Source: Paenibacillus abyssi (lineage in GTDB: Bacteria > Bacillota > Bacilli > Paenibacillales > Paenibacillaceae). Taken from it: 64,000 nt of DNA. Positions 29,696 to 39,060 of the stretch are shown here, piece by piece (the stretch's first letter is position 1; every line of letters starts with the position of its first letter). The notes under the pieces were generated by a model. It had not been told where the DNA came from. It made no database searches and saw only the letters and a program-made list of their open reading frames with translations. The stretch is taken from NCBI RefSeq assembly GCF_014640295.1, contig NZ_BMGR01000016.1:1-64000 (forward strand). Direction: 5' to 3'. The position numbers and the translations under genes were made by a program.

Positions 29696-30730
29696 TCAAA
29701 CTTCAGTTGACGGATCGGCTTGCCCCGCAATATTTTGCGGTACAGGCAACCCTAGATGAGCGTATGCAAGCGGAGTAACGATTCGTCCCCGCGGTGTCCG
29801 CTGCAAAAATCCGATCTGCATCAGATAAGGTTCATAGACGTCCTCTATCGTCTGGCTTTCTTCTCCGATCGTTGCCGCGATCGTATCCAGGCCAACCGGA
29901 CCGCCGCGAAAGCTCGTAATCATTGCAGTCAGCATTTTATGATCGATTTGGTCCAGGCCTTTGGGATCCACTTGAATCAGGCCAAGCGCGGATTTTGCCA
30001 TTTCGTAAGTAATGACGCCATCACCTCTTACCTGGGCAAAATCACGCACCCGCTTCAATAAGCGGTTGGCGATCCGCGGCGTGCCCCGCGAGCGCATGGC
30101 GATCTCCTCGGCTGCTTCACCGATCATCTCCACGCCCAGAATGTCTGCAGCCCTGGAAACGATGAATGCAAGCTCGGGAACGGTGTAAAACTCCAACCGG
30201 CTCACTACCCCGAACCGGTCGCGAAGCGGTGAAGAAAGAAGCCCTGCGCGTGTTGTCGCCCCAATCAAGGTGAATGCCGGCAGATCCAAACGCACGGAAC
30301 GGGCGCTTGGTCCTTTGCCGATCATAATATCAAGCGCAAAATCTTCCATCGCCGGATAGAGCACTTCTTCAACTGTCCGATGAAGCCTGTGAATCTCATC
30401 AATGAACAGCACGTCGCCTTCCTGCAAATTCGTCAGAATGGCAGCCAAATCGCCCGGACGTTCAATCGCTGGGCCTGATGTCGTCCTCAGGTTAACGCCA
30501 AGCTCATTGGCGATAATGTTGGAAAGCGTAGTTTTGCCAAGACCCGGCGGTCCGTACAAGAGCACATGATCCAATGCTTCGCTGCGCATTTTCGCCGCTT
30601 CGATATATACCTTCAAATTCTCTTTTACATTTGTTTGCCCGATATATTCGGCCAAATAACGGGGACGCAAGCTCAACTCCACGGCCTGGTCATCCATCAT
30701 CAGGTTGGCGGAAATAATTCTGTCGTCCAC
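29696..30730 (-). CDS. ruvB: Holliday junction branch-migration ATPase RuvB
   Basis: 344 residues, AAA+ ATPase. Walker A is GPPGLGKTT, Walker B is LFIDEIHRL, sensor 1 is IGATTRAG, followed by a C-terminal winged helix ([17 protein letters not shown]). It forms the motor of the RuvABC resolvasome. GTG start with GGAGGAGGT upstream. It follows ruvA by 20 nt. Confidence 0.98.
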   Translation of the reverse strand: MDDRIISANLMMDDQAVELSLRPRYLAEYIGQTNVKENLKVYIEAAKMRSEALDHVLLYGPPGLGKTTLSNIIANELGVNLRTTSGPAIERPGDLAAILTNLQEGDVLFIDEIHRLHRTVEEVLYPAMEDFALDIMIGKGPSARSVRLDLPAFTLIGATTRAGLLSSPLRDRFGVVSRLEFYTVPELAFIVSRAADILGVEMIGEAAEEIAMRSRGTPRIANRLLKRVRDFAQVRGDGVITYEMAKSALGLIQVDPKGLDQIDHKMLTAMITSFRGGPVGLDTIAATIGEESQTIEDVYEPYLMQIGFLQRTPRGRIVTPLAYAHLGLPVPQNIAGQADPSTEV

Positions 30731-30750
30731 TTGGCTTTACCTCCTCCCTG

Positions 30751-31380
30751 TCAGCCTTTGTATAACCATTGCAGCGCGCGTTTCATTAACGAATCAACCG
30801 ATTCCTCTGCGCTTATGGAGCTTTGCAGTCCGTGCCAGGCCTTATCCAGCTCGGCTTGCGTGTATCCCAGTGCGGCGAGCGCTTCCCGCGCCTCTCTCCA
30901 TGCCGCTTCCTGTCCTTGATCATCGCCGGCATCCAATCCGCCGTCCATTTCTAATACAATGCCCGGTGTCCCCGCAGCCGGCAGGGCGTCCAGCTTGTCC
31001 TTCAAATCGAGAATCATTCGCTGTGCCGTTTTTTTGCCTATGCCCGGCAGCTTGGTCAAAAATGCGATATTCTCCTGTTGAATCGCCGCGATCACCGACT
31101 CCGGTCGCCCGCCAGCCAAAATCCCCAAAGCGACTCTTGGCCCGATTCCTGATACTTCAAGCAGCTTGCGGAACAGCTTTTGTTCATCGCGCGACGGGAA
31201 TCCAAACAGTAGAATCGCGTCCTCCCGCACATGGTGATGCGTATATACGGTTACCGCTTCCTCGTTCTTGGCGAAAATATACGGATTCGGGGTGAATACT
31301 CGATAGCCAATATCATGCACATCCAGCACAATATATTCGCTCTCCCAGTGTTTAACTTTGCCCGTTATGTAATCGATCAT
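30751..31380 (-). CDS. ruvA: Holliday junction DNA-binding protein RuvA
   Basis: 209 residues. OB-fold domain I, the helix-hairpin-helix pair ([13 protein letters not shown] and [20 protein letters not shown]), and domain III ([16 protein letters not shown]) are all visible. It tetramerises on junctions and loads RuvB. ATGA overlap with ruvC. Confidence 0.98.
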   Translation of the reverse strand: MIDYITGKVKHWESEYIVLDVHDIGYRVFTPNPYIFAKNEEAVTVYTHHHVREDAILLFGFPSRDEQKLFRKLLEVSGIGPRVALGILAGGRPESVIAAIQQENIAFLTKLPGIGKKTAQRMILDLKDKLDALPAAGTPGIVLEMDGGLDAGDDQGQEAAWREAREALAALGYTQAELDKAWHGLQSSISAEESVDSLMKRALQWLYKG

Positions 31381-31880
31381 CTGCGCGACACCTCGTTGAT
31401 TTTATTCTGAAGCACCGCAGAATGGGCATGGCAAATCGCGATCGCAAGCGCATCTGCCACATCGTCCGGCTTCGGTACAGCGGCAAGCTTGAGAAACATC
31501 TTTACCATTTCCTGCACTTGCCTTTTCTCCGCTTTCCCGTATCCGACCACCGCTTGCTTCACTTGAAGCGGCGTATATTCCGCCACCTGAATGCCGCGCT
31601 GCGCCGCCGCCAATATAATGACGCCGCGCGCTTGTCCAACAGCAAAAGCCGTCGTCACGTTACGGTTGAAGAACAACTTTTCCACCGCAATGGCGTCCGG
31701 CTTGTATTTGTCCAGAAGCGTGCCCATCGATTCGTAAACCTGCAGCAGCCTTGTCTCAGCCGGAGTGTGGGCTTCCGTCTCAATGGAACCATATTGTACA
31801 GGAACCAGCTTGTTCCCGATTTTGTCGATAAATCCAAATCCGGCGATCGCTATGCCCGGATCAATGCCCAAAACCCGCAA
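31377..31880 (-). CDS. ruvC: Crossover junction endodeoxyribonuclease RuvC
   Basis: 167 residues. RNase H-fold resolvase with the acidic residues at GIDPG (Asp7), VEKLFF (Glu), and [13 protein letters not shown] (two Asp). The start is TTG with GGAGAGGACATC upstream. Bacillus lacks ruvC and uses RecU; its presence fits Paenibacillaceae or clostridial lineages. It is first in ruvCAB. Confidence 0.97.
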   Translation of the reverse strand: MRVLGIDPGIAIAGFGFIDKIGNKLVPVQYGSIETEAHTPAETRLLQVYESMGTLLDKYKPDAIAVEKLFFNRNVTTAFAVGQARGVIILAAAQRGIQVAEYTPLQVKQAVVGYGKAEKRQVQEMVKMFLKLAAVPKPDDVADALAIAICHAHSAVLQNKINEVSRR

Positions 31881-31930
31881 GATGTCCTCTCCTTACCCCA
31901 AAAAAAGCGCTATGTATGAAGCTTCCTATC

Positions 31931-31960
31931 ATTATACCAAATGTTCTCGCGAATGAGAAC
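31931..31960 (-). promoter_or_regulatory. ruvC promoter with SOS-like operator and inverted repeat
   Basis: An extended -10 element TGGTATAAT (-10 hexamer at 31936-31931) lies 50 nt before the ruvC start. Upstream, GAACATTTGGTA matches 9 of 12 positions of the Gram-positive LexA box GAACATATGTTC. The region also holds a perfect inverted repeat GTTCTC-N6-GAGAAC (31943-31948 with 31955-31960) overlapping the -35 position. LexA control of ruv genes is known in Bacillus; here it is an inference. Confidence 0.5.
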
Positions 31961-32075
31961 ACGCGTTTTGCCATCCAAGGATAAAACGGCAACGGCCGAC
32001 ATAAAAAAGCGCAGCTCGAATCGGCTGCATTCGTACTTGTGTATGGTGGATTATCCAAGAGCTGAATCCTCTGTG

Positions 32076-32116
32076 ACCAAAAACAAAGGGAGCGGCATTA
32101 TCAAGCCACTCCCTCA
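32076..32116 (-). terminator. Intrinsic terminator of bofC
   Basis: The stem GGGAGTGGC / GCCGCTCCC is followed on the minus strand by TTTGTTTTTG, about 95 nt past the bofC stop. Between it and the ruvC promoter I see no gene; 32114-32207 is also empty. Confidence 0.75.
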
Positions 32117-32207
32117 TCCTGTTAGTAAAGAGATGGGTTTTGTACGTTAAGAAAACTGCTGGGGAAAGCACCGCTACCGCCTAACAGGTCATGGATATGG
32201 ACGCGCT

Positions 32208-32846
32208 TCACTCCTGATAGTAGCTGGGCAGCATTACTTTTTCGCTGGAAGGTTCCAGCGCAAACTCGCTGAATGTCGATATAACACTATTGTACTCCGC
32301 GATATCGGTAATACGGATCCCTCGCGTAAGAGCCTCCAGCTGCTTCTTCGGCAAGCTGCTTTCCATATAGTGGACATCCAATTGAAAAAAAGTGCGTATG
32401 ACCTTCTCCTTCTTTGGCGGCCCTTCGAACAACGATAGATTGCCAAGCTTGTCCAAACTGAAGAACGAGTTCTGCTTACAAGCTTCGGACAGATCATTTA
32501 CCTGTTCAACCAGCTTCACTTCACCGTTCTTGTCCATATTAGCCGACCATTCCGGGTGCGTACGCAGCAGCTCGATAATCGAGCGGGTATCCATTGTGCC
32601 AAGCGGACGGATTTCTTCCCCGCACACATATACCCGCTGCAAAACAACGGGAAGCGGCTTCGTTTGCTCGGCCAATGTTTCAATCAGATCTGACTTGAGC
32701 GGTTCAGCCAGTACAGCTGCGCTGGCTGCCGTTTGATTAGCGATGAAAATTCCGGCAAATAGACAAATCATGAAGCTGCCTAACGTCCACAGCGGTCTTC
32801 TTCTGCGCAGCCGTCTTTTGAGCTGTTTCCAAAGGCTGAATTCCAT
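32208..32846 (-). CDS. bofC: BofC (bypass-of-forespore protein C) family
   Basis: 212 residues. A signal-anchor helix (TLGSFMICLFAGIFIANQTAA, residues about 20-40) leads to an extracytoplasmic part with VYVCGEEIRPLG, the N-terminal BofC domain, and the C-terminal BofC domain with FFSLDKLGNLSLFEGPP and FFQLDVHYMES. In Bacillus BofC inhibits the SpoIVB signalling protease in the intermembrane space during sporulation. The ATG at 32846 has a GGGGAT sequence upstream. It is encoded downstream of safA. Confidence 0.9.
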   Translation of the reverse strand: MEFSLWKQLKRRLRRRRPLWTLGSFMICLFAGIFIANQTAASAAVLAEPLKSDLIETLAEQTKPLPVVLQRVYVCGEEIRPLGTMDTRSIIELLRTHPEWSANMDKNGEVKLVEQVNDLSEACKQNSFFSLDKLGNLSLFEGPPKKEKVIRTFFQLDVHYMESSLPKKQLEALTRGIRITDIAEYNSVISTFSEFALEPSSEKVMLPSYYQE

Positions 32847-32921
32847 GATACGGATATCCCCTTTTGTTTTTCTTCCTAGTCTCTCCGAAGATTGGGCGAT
32901 TATGCGCAGGGCTGGAATGCT

Positions 32922-32978
32922 GTGAAAAGAACCGCTGCGCCGGAGCATTCAGCTCCATGTACCGCAGCGGTTCTTCGT
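32922..32978 (-). terminator. Terminator of safA
   Basis: A long stem, AAGAACCGCTGCG / CGCAGCGGTTCTT, with the left arm right after the safA stop and T residues on the minus-strand 3' side. Confidence 0.75.
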
Positions 32979-32979
32979 T

Positions 32980-34371
32980 TTAATTATTAATCCAGGGGAT
33001 GCTTCCTGTTTTGCGGGATACCGGCTGCTGGCGGGCTGCCGACTTTGTGCGAATGGATGCTTTTTTTTCTTTTTTGCGCACCGCGCTCTTTTTAACCGCC
33101 TCTTGCTTTACCACGGCTTCGCCGCTCGTGTCCACAGCCGGTTGTTCCGGCTCTCTTTTCTCGTGACAGTCGCAGCCGCAGGGCTTGGCTTCGGCCGGTT
33201 GAGTCATATCCCACGGATAATTACCGCCTCCGTATCCATGCGCGTACGGCATCGGCATGGCAGGATATCCCATGAGTTGCGGATTGGGACCCCATCCTCC
33301 AAAGCCGGCCACCGGCGCGTTAAAGCCGGGATTACAATCATGCGGTATGGGAGCATAAGGGGGGAAAACGATCGGTCCGTACCCATAAGCTCCTGCTTGT
33401 GGTCCAGTCATCATTCCGGCATGACCGGGCATTATCGGATACTGATTTTCGGCGCCTGCATGTATGTTCATGGTGGATGCCGGATACATATTATCTCCGC
33501 CTGCCGGCATGTTCATTGTCGGCGCATGATACATATTATCTCCGCCTGCAGGCATGTTCATTGTCGGTGCAAGATACATATTGTCTACGCCTGCCGGCAT
33601 GTTCATGTTCGCTAACGGATGAGAAGGCCAGTTCTCCTGAGCTCCCATTACGGAAGGACCGATACCGTAAGGCATATGGTGGATATGTGATGGATATTCA
33701 GGCGCTTTCGGCAGCTCGTAAGACGACATTACCTCAGTTGCCGGCTTGCCGAAATGCTGGAACAGATCAATATGCTGATGCTGATATTCAAAATGAATCG
33801 GAAAAGCCGGTTTCGCATGTTTTTCCTCAGCGATTGGAGCAGGGAGTGGAGCCGGCTCCGGTACCGGCTTAGCTTCAGGCGGCTGTGCAACAGGCGAAAC
33901 CACGTCTGTCGGAACCTTTTCCGGTTCGTTTGGTTTTGACGGCGCAATCGGATGTGTCGGGACTTTTTCAGGGTGGGACATCATCTGATAGTGCATGCTT
34001 TCGTGCTCTGTCTGCGGAATGGCCGCTCCTCCCGCATCACCGGTGGCCTTAGGAATATTGACCACTTCCCCTAACAATAATACATTCGGATTTTTCAGCT
34101 GCGGATTCGCTTTGATCATATCGCTGAGCGGAATGCCCCAAGCCTTGGATAACTTCCAGAGAGAATCCCCTTGTTGAACAGCATGCTGATGCATAATTTC
34201 CATATCACCCGGCTGAACGGGCGAGGATGGGAGCTTGATTTTCATTCCCACATCGATTTCATCCGGGTTTGCAATACCCGGATTCAGCTTCACCACTTCC
34301 TCAAGCGCCACACCGTACTTCTGGGAAATACTGTACAGGGACTCTCCTTTTTTGACAATATGGATTTTCAC
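32980..34371 (-). CDS. safA: SafA-like spore coat morphogenetic protein with two LysM domains
   Basis: 463 residues. LysM 1 (residues 1-48: HIVKKGESLYSISQKYGV..) and LysM 2 (about 60-108: HAVQQGDSLWKLSKAWG..) bind cortex peptidoglycan. They are followed by a Pro/Glu/Lys-rich linker, then Met/Asn/Pro/Gly/Tyr-rich repeats (unit of 15 residues, PTMNMPAGGDNMYHA, about 3.5 copies) and a Lys/Arg-rich tail. SafA recruits inner coat proteins to the forespore. It starts at GTG (34371) behind AGGAGG; the longer frame starts at another GTG inside this site. Low-complexity tails of this kind vary greatly between species. Confidence 0.88.
   Translation of the reverse strand: MKIHIVKKGESLYSISQKYGVALEEVVKLNPGIANPDEIDVGMKIKLPSSPVQPGDMEIMHQHAVQQGDSLWKLSKAWGIPLSDMIKANPQLKNPNVLLLGEVVNIPKATGDAGGAAIPQTEHESMHYQMMSHPEKVPTHPIAPSKPNEPEKVPTDVVSPVAQPPEAKPVPEPAPLPAPIAEEKHAKPAFPIHFEYQHQHIDLFQHFGKPATEVMSSYELPKAPEYPSHIHHMPYGIGPSVMGAQENWPSHPLANMNMPAGVDNMYLAPTMNMPAGGDNMYHAPTMNMPAGGDNMYPASTMNIHAGAENQYPIMPGHAGMMTGPQAGAYGYGPIVFPPYAPIPHDCNPGFNAPVAGFGGWGPNPQLMGYPAMPMPYAHGYGGGNYPWDMTQPAEAKPCGCDCHEKREPEQPAVDTSGEAVVKQEAVKKSAVRKKEKKASIRTKSAARQQPVSRKTGSIPWINN
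33462..33610 (-). repeat. 45-bp tandem repeat inside safA
   Basis: About 3.5 copies of a 45-bp unit encode a Met-Asn-Met-Pro-Ala-Gly-Gly-Asp-Asn-Met-Tyr core. The two central copies are nearly identical in DNA, suggesting recent slippage or gene-internal duplication. Confidence 0.85.
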
Positions 34372-34505
34372 CTGGCGTAAACCTCCTATCACGTTCTCAT
34401 GTACAGCAGACTGCAGTATGTCGCTGTCAGCCGCTAATCATTACATCCTATGCAGAAAATAGGCAGGTGTCCCCTCAATTGCAAAAAAAATTCGGGCGCT
34501 CCAAA

Positions 34506-34552
34506 ACAAAAAGCGGGATTACAGGTCAATTTCTACCTGTAATCCCGCTGAT
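34506..34552 (-). terminator. Terminator of the pheB-hom-thrC-thrB-pheA-(ilvE) operon
   Basis: The long hairpin AGCGGGATTACAGGT / ACCTGTAATCCCGCT, followed by T-rich sequence on the minus strand, lies just past the ilvE remnant. Confidence 0.88.
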
Positions 34553-34565
34553 TATCATTTAAGGA

Positions 34566-34738
34566 CTAGTCGATCTTCACTCCGTCAATCTCAACGATTT
34601 TGCGGAATTCGGAAAGTAAATGCGTGGTGATTGGGCCAGCATGTCCGGATCCGATTGTTCTTCCAAGGAGAGCGGAATATTCAGCATAATCGATTTTGTT
34701 ACAAAATCGCCGTTCATATAGATCCACTGCTGTGCCAT
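34566..34738 (-). pseudogene. ilvE: Branched-chain aminotransferase (ilvE) remnant, large internal deletion
   Basis: A start ATG at 34738 with GGAGG about 12 nt upstream opens with MAQQWIYMNGDFVTK, which matches the N-terminus of Paenibacillus-type IlvE. After about 15 codons the match stops. In another frame the last part reads GRTIGSGHAGPITTHLL..KIVEIDGVKID, which matches the IlvE C-terminus, with TAG at the usual end. About 250 codons of the roughly 295 are missing and the two ends are out of frame, so no functional enzyme is made. The remnant keeps its place between pheA (58 nt) and the operon terminator, so it arose from a full gene in situ, or the missing part was lost in assembly. Confidence 0.8.
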
Positions 34739-34795
34739 ATGCTGCATACACCTCCAAGGAAGCTCCCGTGGCCTTATTCCGATTAACGGGAAGAA

Positions 34796-35662
34796 TCAGG
34801 GTTGATACACGAAACTGGGATAAGACCCCAAAATGCGAACCTGGCAGCCAATCGCCTCAATTTCTTGTATGGCCGCGGGCAGTAACACAGAATCTAAAGA
34901 CATGAGAATATCTAAGTAAAAATAGTAATTGCCAAGCATCTTTTTGGTCGGCCTGGACTCAATTTTGGACAGATTGATCCGGCGCCAAGCAAATGCCGAC
35001 AGCACTTGGTGAAGCCCACCCGGATAATCCTCCGGCAGTTCAATCAGAATGCTCGTTTTCTGAATGTCCGATTTCCGCTCCGTGAATGGGCGGTTGCCGA
35101 CGAGCAAGAATCGCGTGAAATTATTGTCATGATCGGTCACGCCGCGCTGCAAAACATCCAGGCCATGCACGGTTGCCCCGGCTTCTGTCCCGATCGCAGC
35201 CCAGCCTGATCCCGGATTTTCCTTCACTAAACGTACCGCTTCCACGGTGCTGCTAACATGCTCCCATTCTGCGTGGGCGAGATTGCCGCGTAGAAACTTT
35301 GTGCACTGCGCCATCGCTACCGGATGGCTAAGCACCTTTACGATGCGGTCATACTCGAGCACGCCGTTCTCGTTTAAACATTCCGACGAGCGACCGATTA
35401 AATTTTGGATGGATGGGTAGACCCATTCCGCTTGAATCGGCAAATCGACCTCATGTACAAGCCAGTCCATATGCAGGCTGACTGAGCCCTCAATCGTGTT
35501 CTCGATCGGAATAATGCTGTAATCCGTCCTGCCGCCCGTTGTAGACAAAAACACATCCGCGATCGGTTTATAATAGCTCCATGATACGTCTGTGCCTGCA
35601 AACAAGTAACGTGCGGCTTCATCGGAGGTACTGCCCTCGGGCAGCAAAGCTACGTTTATCAT
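34796..35662 (-). CDS. pheA: Prephenate dehydratase
   Basis: 288 residues. The PDT domain (YSIIPIENTIEGSV, and the catalytic Thr in DNNFTRFLLVG near residue 180) is followed by a C-terminal ACT domain that binds phenylalanine (with the ESRPTKK motif). It makes phenylpyruvate in phenylalanine synthesis. ATGA overlap with thrB. Bacillus has pheA directly after pheB; here hom, thrC and thrB lie between. Confidence 0.96.
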   Translation of the reverse strand: MINVALLPEGSTSDEAARYLFAGTDVSWSYYKPIADVFLSTTGGRTDYSIIPIENTIEGSVSLHMDWLVHEVDLPIQAEWVYPSIQNLIGRSSECLNENGVLEYDRIVKVLSHPVAMAQCTKFLRGNLAHAEWEHVSSTVEAVRLVKENPGSGWAAIGTEAGATVHGLDVLQRGVTDHDNNFTRFLLVGNRPFTERKSDIQKTSILIELPEDYPGGLHQVLSAFAWRRINLSKIESRPTKKMLGNYYFYLDILMSLDSVLLPAAIQEIEAIGCQVRILGSYPSFVYQP

Positions 35663-36636
35663 GCCCTAACTTCTCCTTTAATCCACTCCATGAGCGAAAT
35701 CTCTTCGATGGATCGGTCAAGCAGATCCACTTCCGGACCGATCAGGCATGGCTTTAACCAAATGGCCTCCGCGCGAATACCTTCCTTCTCAAGTGTTGCG
35801 ATTAAAAATTGTTCAAGCTCCGATTTCCGGCTGCTTCCCGATTCAACAAGCGACAGCAGCGTCGGTCCGGCGCCGCTTAATGCTGCTCCGAGCGCACCGT
35901 AATCGCACGCTTCCTCCAGAATGAGCGACATGCCGGGAATGAGCGATGCCCGGTATGGCTGATGAATCCGGTCCTTCATAGCATGACGGATCATTTCCAG
36001 ATTTCCTGTGGCTAGAGCCGCCACGAGCATCGAGCTATGACTGATATTGTATACCGCATCTTTCATGCTGAATTGTTCAGGCAGCGCATGCCGCGCTTTC
36101 TCCGTCGACAGCTGAAATTCCGGAATCGCCACAAGTACATCCAGATCCGGATGCGGATCCAAACGAATATGGTTGGCCGCATTCCCATCCCATGAGGCAA
36201 CGACGATACCGCCAAACAACGACGCCCCGACATTATCGGGATGTCCTTCTAATGCTGTCGCCATATGAAATAACCGTTCCATCGATAACGGGGAGCCTGC
36301 CAAAGCATTAGCCGCAGTAAGTGCACCAACAATGGCCGAAGCGCTGCTTCCAAGACCTCGCGTGAGCGGAATATCACTGTACATCGCAATATTCAGTTCA
36401 GGAGCCTCAATGCCCGCTTCTTTAAAAACCATTTGCGCCACTTTGTATATCAAATTCGATTTGTCTCGCGGGACGCCATTCATCCTGCCGCCATATAAAT
36501 CGATCCGTGTCTCGCCGCGGGCAACCGACATATCAATCCATGCATACAGGGATAACGCCATTCCCAGCGTATCAAAACCCGGTCCCAGATTTGCCGTGCT
36601 CGCGGGTACCTTCACGATGACCCGACGCTTATCCAT
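35659..36636 (-). CDS. thrB: Homoserine kinase
   Basis: 325 residues, GHMP kinase. The ATP loop is PLTRGLGSSASAIVG, motif 1 is VPASTANLGPGFDTLGMAL, and motif 3 is GALGAALSGAGPTLLSL near the end. It phosphorylates homoserine for ThrC. TAATG junction with thrC. Confidence 0.97.
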   Translation of the reverse strand: MDKRRVIVKVPASTANLGPGFDTLGMALSLYAWIDMSVARGETRIDLYGGRMNGVPRDKSNLIYKVAQMVFKEAGIEAPELNIAMYSDIPLTRGLGSSASAIVGALTAANALAGSPLSMERLFHMATALEGHPDNVGASLFGGIVVASWDGNAANHIRLDPHPDLDVLVAIPEFQLSTEKARHALPEQFSMKDAVYNISHSSMLVAALATGNLEMIRHAMKDRIHQPYRASLIPGMSLILEEACDYGALGAALSGAGPTLLSLVESGSSRKSELEQFLIATLEKEGIRAEAIWLKPCLIGPEVDLLDRSIEEISLMEWIKGEVRA

Positions 36637-37703
36637 TATCCTTCACCCTCCAACTTACGGATCGCCTCCATAACAGCAGCCTCCGAATCCTGTACAACTA
36701 TCGGCCCAGCTGTCACCGCGTTGATGGCATTGTTCGGATCCTTCAACCCGTTGCCCGTCAGCACGCACACGACGGTTTCTCCGCCGTGGAAAACTCCCTC
36801 GCGCTTCAGCTTCATGACACCGGCTATCGATGCCGCTGAGGCAGGCTCGGCAAATACGCCTTCCCGAGAAGCAATCGTGCGGTAAGCATGGAGAATTTCT
36901 TCATCGTTTACATAATTGATTTGGCCTTGTGACTCCTTGGCAGCAGCGACGGCCGTATCCCAGCTTGCCGGATTGCCGATCCGGATGGCGGTCGCAATCG
37001 TCTCCGGATTCAGAATTGGTTCACCCTTCACAATCGCCATCGCGCCTTCAGCTTCGAAGCCGATCATTTTCGGAAGCGACGAAATTTTGCCCATAACATG
37101 ATATTCCTTGAAACCCTTCCAATAAGCTGTGATGTTGCCTGCATTGCCTACCGGAATTGCCAGATAATCTGGGGCTTTGCCGAGCTGATCGCTTACCTCG
37201 AAGGCCGCTGTTTTCTGCCCTTCAATACGATATGGATTCACGGAGTTTACCAGCGTGATCGGGTGTTTGGCCGTAATCTCACGAACAATTTCTAGCGCGC
37301 GGTCAAAGTTGCCATCAATTGCAATAACCTTCGCTCCGTAAATGATCGATTGCGCCAATTTGCCCAGCGCGATATTGTTGTTCGGGATTAATACGATGCA
37401 GTTCAGGCCTGCCCGCGCCGCATAAGCAGCGGCAGCGGCTGAAGTGTTGCCGGTTGAAGCGCACATGATCGTCTTGCTGCCTTCTTCTATTGCTTTGGCA
37501 ACAGCCATAACCATGCCGCGATCCTTGAACGATCCGGTCGGGTTCAAGCCCTCGTATTTGAAATAAATATCCAAATCCAGCTCTGCGGATAGATTCTCCG
37601 CTCTCACCAGCGGTGTGTTGCCTTCATGAAGCGTGAGCATCGGTGTATTTTCATTGATTGGCAAGTATTGTTTATAAGTTTGAAGCAAACCCATATATCT
37701 CAT
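36636..37703 (-). CDS. thrC: Threonine synthase
   Basis: 355 residues, PLP fold type II, of the short class found in Bacilli. The PLP-lysine is in [11 protein letters not shown], and the PLP-phosphate glycine loop is [17 protein letters not shown] lies 12 nt before the ATG. It completes the threonine branch with thrB and hom. Confidence 0.97.
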   Translation of the reverse strand: MRYMGLLQTYKQYLPINENTPMLTLHEGNTPLVRAENLSAELDLDIYFKYEGLNPTGSFKDRGMVMAVAKAIEEGSKTIMCASTGNTSAAAAAYAARAGLNCIVLIPNNNIALGKLAQSIIYGAKVIAIDGNFDRALEIVREITAKHPITLVNSVNPYRIEGQKTAAFEVSDQLGKAPDYLAIPVGNAGNITAYWKGFKEYHVMGKISSLPKMIGFEAEGAMAIVKGEPILNPETIATAIRIGNPASWDTAVAAAKESQGQINYVNDEEILHAYRTIASREGVFAEPASAASIAGVMKLKREGVFHGGETVVCVLTGNGLKDPNNAINAVTAGPIVVQDSEAAVMEAIRKLEGEG

Positions 37704-37749
37704 AACAAATAATAACTCCTTTTTGCTTAACTATGACGGGTAGCCTGCC

Positions 37750-39036
37750 TTAGCCTTCAACACGGTAGACGCTTTTGACTTTGCGGATGACATCAAGTGA
37801 TTCAAACTTTTGCAAAACTTTATTCATAGCCGCTTTATTGGCATCATGCGTGATGACGATAATTTCCGCTTCCGGATTAGACGGATTCGGCTGTTGAAGC
37901 ACCGATTCCAAGCTGACCTCGTATTCGGCAAAAACCTGTGTAATTTGCGCAAGCACGCCGGCACGATCATCGACGTGCAGCAGCAGGAAGTATTTCGAAG
38001 CGATCTGCTCATCGCTCTTCAGCTTTTTCTCTTTATAGGCCGTTGAGGCCTGCTGGCCGTTCACGCCAAGCTTCAGATTCTTCACAACGGCTACCAAATC
38101 CGCCACAATGGAAGTGGCTGTAGGCAGTTCGCCTGCTCCGGCGCCGTAGAACATCGTTTCGCCGACAGCTTCACCGTACACATATACTGCATTGAATACG
38201 CCGTTCACAGAGGCAATCGGATGCGTATTTTTCACCATGGTCGGCTGTACTGTCACGCTGATGTATTCATCCTGGCGTTCTGCGATCCCGAGCAGCTTTA
38301 CAACGTAACCGAGACGCTGCGCATATTGAATGTCTTCGCTGCTTACACCGGAAATCCCCTTTGTCGTGACATCCTCCAGCGCAACATTGGCGCGGAAGCC
38401 AAGTGTAGACAGGATCGTCATTTTGCGCGCGGCGTCCAAACCTTCAACGTCGGAGGTTGGGTCTGCTTCCGCATAACCGAGCTGCTGCGCTTCCTTCAGC
38501 ACTTCATTGTAGGACGCGCCCTCTTGGGTCATTTTTGTAAGTATATAGTTTGTCGTGCCGTTTACAATACCCATAATTTTCGTGATTCGGTCCGAAGAGA
38601 AGCCTTCGATCAGCGTTCTGATAATCGGGATGCCTCCGGCCACGCTTGCTTCATAGAGCACATCGCATTGATTCTCTTTTGCTGTTCTGAGAATTTCCGG
38701 GCCATGCAGCGCCATCAAATCTTTGTTCGCGGTCACGACATGTTTCCCGCGCGAGAGCGCCTCTAAGATATATTCCTTCGTCTGGCTTACGCCGCCCATT
38801 ACTTCCACGATCACATCTATTTCGGGATCCTGTATGATCTCGTACGGATCTTCGGTTAATTTGGAAACATCGATAGGAATGTTACGGTCCTTGCTCCGAT
38901 TCTGGACCAGTACTTTCTCGATGACGATCGGCGAACCGACCTGACTTTGCAAATCCTCCTGATGTCCTTCCACAATACGAACGACGCCCGTCCCGACAGT
39001 GCCGAGACCGAGCAAGCCTACTTTTACCGGTTTCAT
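37750..39036 (-). CDS. hom: Homoserine dehydrogenase
   Basis: 428 residues. N-terminal Rossmann motif GLLGLGTVGTG, catalytic region with EASVAGGIPIIRTL and the substrate segment GYAEADPTSDVEGLDAA, and a C-terminal ACT domain (HVDDRAGVLAQITQVFAEY) for threonine feedback. The ATG at 39036 follows GGAGGAAAAACA; an upstream frame of 7 codons is less likely. Confidence 0.97.
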   Translation of the reverse strand: MKPVKVGLLGLGTVGTGVVRIVEGHQEDLQSQVGSPIVIEKVLVQNRSKDRNIPIDVSKLTEDPYEIIQDPEIDVIVEVMGGVSQTKEYILEALSRGKHVVTANKDLMALHGPEILRTAKENQCDVLYEASVAGGIPIIRTLIEGFSSDRITKIMGIVNGTTNYILTKMTQEGASYNEVLKEAQQLGYAEADPTSDVEGLDAARKMTILSTLGFRANVALEDVTTKGISGVSSEDIQYAQRLGYVVKLLGIAERQDEYISVTVQPTMVKNTHPIASVNGVFNAVYVYGEAVGETMFYGAGAGELPTATSIVADLVAVVKNLKLGVNGQQASTAYKEKKLKSDEQIASKYFLLLHVDDRAGVLAQITQVFAEYEVSLESVLQQPNPSNPEAEIIVITHDANKAAMNKVLQKFESLDVIRKVKSVYRVEG

Positions 39037-39060
39037 TGTTTTTCCTCCACGATACATTTT

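Noticed and set aside
31932-32171. Minus-strand frame of 79 codons upstream of ruvC
   Set aside because: It spans the bofC terminator and the ruvC promoter and has no good ribosome-binding site.
33399-33872. Repetitive plus-strand frame
   Set aside because: Its repeats are the reverse-strand reading of the safA 45-bp repeats, not a separate protein.
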